7,133 bases of DNA from positions 1,061 through 8,193 of the forward strand of contig DCZD01000026.1 of assembly GCA_002331255.1 (NCBI GenBank), written 5' to 3'. Source of the DNA: Acidimicrobiaceae bacterium UBA2093. GTDB taxonomy: Bacteria > Actinomycetota > Acidimicrobiia > Acidimicrobiales > Ilumatobacteraceae. Below, in pieces: positions 5,349-7,133 of this stretch (positions are counted from its first letter, which is position 1; every line of letters begins with the position of its first letter). Made by a program: the position numbers and the translations under genes. The notes beneath the pieces were generated by a model. The model had not been told where the DNA came from, ran no database searches, and saw only the letters and a program-made list of their open reading frames with translations.

Positions 5349-7133
5349 CTACTTCTTGCCGGCGACTTTCTCGCGCACGATGTTCAAAGCTGAACCAGCC
5401 TTGAACCACTCCACTTGTTCATCGCTGAACGTGTGCTTTGCCTCGAAGTCGATTGTGCGACCGTCGGCTTTTGTGATTCGGCACTTGACCGGCATGTCAG
5501 GCACTGGTGGCAAGTTCAACACGCTGATGTGGTCTGTCTCATCGATTTGCTCGTACGTCGCAGGATCGGAGAATGTGAGCGGTACCAATCCTTGCTTCTT
5601 CAGATTCGTCTCGTGGATGCGTGCGAACGAGCGCGCAAAGATCACGATGCCGCCACGGAAACGAGGTTCCATTGCGGCGTGTTCGCGTGACGAACCCTCG
5701 CCGTAGTTTTGGTCACCGATCGCGCACCAACGAATTCCAGCTTCGCTGTAACGCTTGGCGATGTCTGGGTAGCTACGACGCCCGCCGTCGGTGATGTCGA
5801 GGCCTTCGCCGACCGCGCCGCCGAAGGCGTTCACTGCACCAATAAACAGATTGCCCGAGATGTTCTCGAGGTGTCCGCGATAGGTGAGCCACTTACCCGC
5901 TGCAGAGATGTGGTCGGTGGTGCACTTGCCTTGGGCCTTCATGAGGATTGGCAACTCGATGTAGTCCTTGCCATCCCATGCAGGGAATGGTTCAAGCAAT
6001 TGCAGTCGGTCACTGGTGGGGCTGACTTCGACGACGACGCCCGAGCCGTCAGTGGGTGGTGCCGTGAACGTGTCGACACCTGGGTCATATCCGCCAGAGG
6101 GGAGCACTTCGCCAACTGGCGGGTCGAGACGTACTTCTGTGCCGTCGGGCGCCGTGATCGTGTCGCTTGTCGGGTCGAAGTCAAGACGCCCGGCGAGAGC
6201 AATTGCGATGACAGTGTCGGGACTTGTCACGAACGAGAGCGTGTTTGCAGATCCGTCGTTGCGCTTTGGGAAATTGCGATTGAACGAGTTGACGATGCTG
6301 TTCGGCTTTGCGGTCGTGTCGGCGGCACGCTCCCATTGTCCGATGCACGGTCCGCACGCATTGGCAAGAACAGTGGCACCGATTGCCTCGAGGTCGGCGA
6401 GAAGACCATCTCGTTCGATGGTCGCACGAATTTGTTCGCTTCCTGGCGAGATAAGCAGTTCGGTCTTGGCACGAAGGCCTTTGGCGGCTGCCTGACGCGC
6501 GACTGAGGCTGCACGGGTGATGTCTTCGTACGACGAGTTGGTGCACGAGCCGATGAGTGCAGCGCTCACTTCGAGCGGCCAGTTGTTCTCGCGAGCCGCC
6601 GTACCGATACCGGCGCCGACAGCGTGAGCACGATCTGGTGAGTGTGGCCCGTTGATCAGCGGCTTCAGAGTCGAGAGATCAATCTCAAGCACGCTGTCGT
6701 ATTGCGCCCCATCATCGGGGCGAAGGTCGCTAGAAACCTTGTCGGCAGCATCAGCAATCGATTCGCGACCAGTTGACTTGAGGTACAACGCCATGTTGTG
6801 GTCATAAGGAAACACCGAACATGTCGCACCGATCTCTGCCCCCATGTTGCAGATGGTTGCCTTGCCGGTCGCTGAAATGGAGTCGGCCCCTGGTCCGAAA
6901 TACTCCACGATTGCGCCAGTGCCGCCTTCGACCGTGAGCTGACGCGCCACTTCCAAAATCACATCTTTCGGGCTGGCCCAGCCCGAAAGTGTGCCGGTGA
7001 GTTTTACTCCGATGACCTTGGGCCACCGGACGTTGAAGGGGAACCCGGTCATTACATCAACTGCATCGGCACCACCGACGCCAATTGCGACCATGCCGAG
7101 TCCACCGGCGTTTGGTGTGTGGCTGTCGGTGCC
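5349..7133 (-). CDS. Aconitate hydratase, mitochondrial type, 5' partial
   Basis: The frame is open to the right edge, giving 594 visible residues of an expected 750-780; about 160 N-terminal residues are missing. The product isomerises citrate to isocitrate with a [4Fe-4S] cluster. The cluster cysteines are visible residue 197 (GSCTNSSYED) and 260 and 263 (NACGPCIGQW). The visible part begins GTDSHTPNAGGLG, with the active-site Asp3 and His5. Asn96 and Glu100 lie in CNMGAEIG, Arg286 and Arg291 in NRNFPKR, Arg419 in YRGHL, and the swivel-domain GEGSSREHAA (478-487) carries the catalytic Ser and Arg. The spacing and motifs follow vertebrate mitochondrial aconitase closely rather than the IRP1-like AcnA of most actinobacteria or AcnB. 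The ATG at 7094 is internal, because conserved active-site sequence precedes it. It is on the same strand as citrate synthase but separated by three other transcription units or genes. All visible catalytic residues are present. Confidence 0.96.
   Translation of the reverse strand, partial: GTDSHTPNAGGLGMVAIGVGGADAVDVMTGFPFNVRWPKVIGVKLTGTLSGWASPKDVILEVARQLTVEGGTGAIVEYFGPGADSISATGKATICNMGAEIGATCSVFPYDHNMALYLKSTGRESIADAADKVSSDLRPDDGAQYDSVLEIDLSTLKPLINGPHSPDRAHAVGAGIGTAARENNWPLEVSAALIGSCTNSSYEDITRAASVARQAAAKGLRAKTELLISPGSEQIRATIERDGLLADLEAIGATVLANACGPCIGQWERAADTTAKPNSIVNSFNRNFPKRNDGSANTLSFVTSPDTVIAIALAGRLDFDPTSDTITAPDGTEVRLDPPVGEVLPSGGYDPGVDTFTAPPTDGSGVVVEVSPTSDRLQLLEPFPAWDGKDYIELPILMKAQGKCTTDHISAAGKWLTYRGHLENISGNLFIGAVNAFGGAVGEGLDITDGGRRSYPDIAKRYSEAGIRWCAIGDQNYGEGSSREHAAMEPRFRGGIVIFARSFARIHETNLKKQGLVPLTFSDPATYEQIDETDHISVLNLPPVPDMPVKCRITKADGRTIDFEAKHTFSDEQVEWFKAGSALNIVREKVAGKK
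6965..6989. repeat. Perfect inverted repeat inside the aconitase gene
   Basis: CTTTCGGGCTG and CAGCCCGAAAG are exact reverse complements separated by GCC. On the coding strand it spans the codons for LSGWASPK, a conserved aconitase stretch. There is no T-tract on either side, so it is not a usual terminator. It may be a chance product of codon choice or an mRNA hairpin. Confidence 0.6.

Noticed and set aside
5802..5828. Imperfect hairpin GCCTTCG / CGAAGGC in aconitase
   Set aside because: Only seven clean pairs around a GC-rich loop within coding sequence, with no tail; expected in Gly/Ala-rich codons.
5709..6506. A 265-codon + strand open frame opposite aconitase
   Set aside because: It lies wholly antisense to a strongly conserved enzyme, its translation matches no family I recognise and has no ordered motifs, and long antisense frames are common in GC-rich genes.

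Overview
This window looks like chromosomal DNA from an actinobacterium of moderate GC content. Three things point there: a 6C-type small RNA, a HAD-PlsC fusion gene of the kind known from mycobacteria (Rv2483c-like), and a gene that appears to be transcribed without a leader. The class cannot be fixed by reading alone. The mitochondrial-type aconitase argues against a Mycobacterium or Streptomyces close relative, and an Acidimicrobiia-like lineage is my best guess (inference). All genes are central metabolism or lipid enzymes; I see no phage, transposon, CRISPR or tRNA/rRNA signature.

Layout, left to right. A 5'-truncated zinc-free quinone oxidoreductase-like gene (1-828, +) converges on a citrate synthase gene (863-2131, -). 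Upstream of citrate synthase on the same strand lies a divergent biotin-dependent acyl-CoA carboxylase beta subunit (2260-3675, -). The 207-bp divergent gap at 3676-3882 is the most interesting part. On the + strand it carries three consecutive hairpins, each with exactly five C residues in its loop, and the last resembles a terminator. This matches the actinobacterial 6C RNA idea, with one extra hairpin. Directly behind it, an apparently leaderless promoter drives a HAD phosphatase-PlsC acyltransferase fusion (3883-5310, +). That gene converges on a large part of a mitochondrial-type aconitase (5349-7133, -) whose N-terminus lies beyond the right edge.

How the parts relate. Citrate synthase and aconitase catalyse the first two steps of the TCA cycle. 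The carboxyltransferase would make malonyl- or methylmalonyl-type CoA esters from acyl-CoA, and the HAD-PlsC protein acts in phospholipid assembly. The theme is therefore acetyl-CoA partitioning between oxidation and lipid, although no operon joins all of them. The 6C-like RNA is a plausible trans-acting regulator, and the citrate synthase leader carries a G-run able to pair with its C-loops (speculative).
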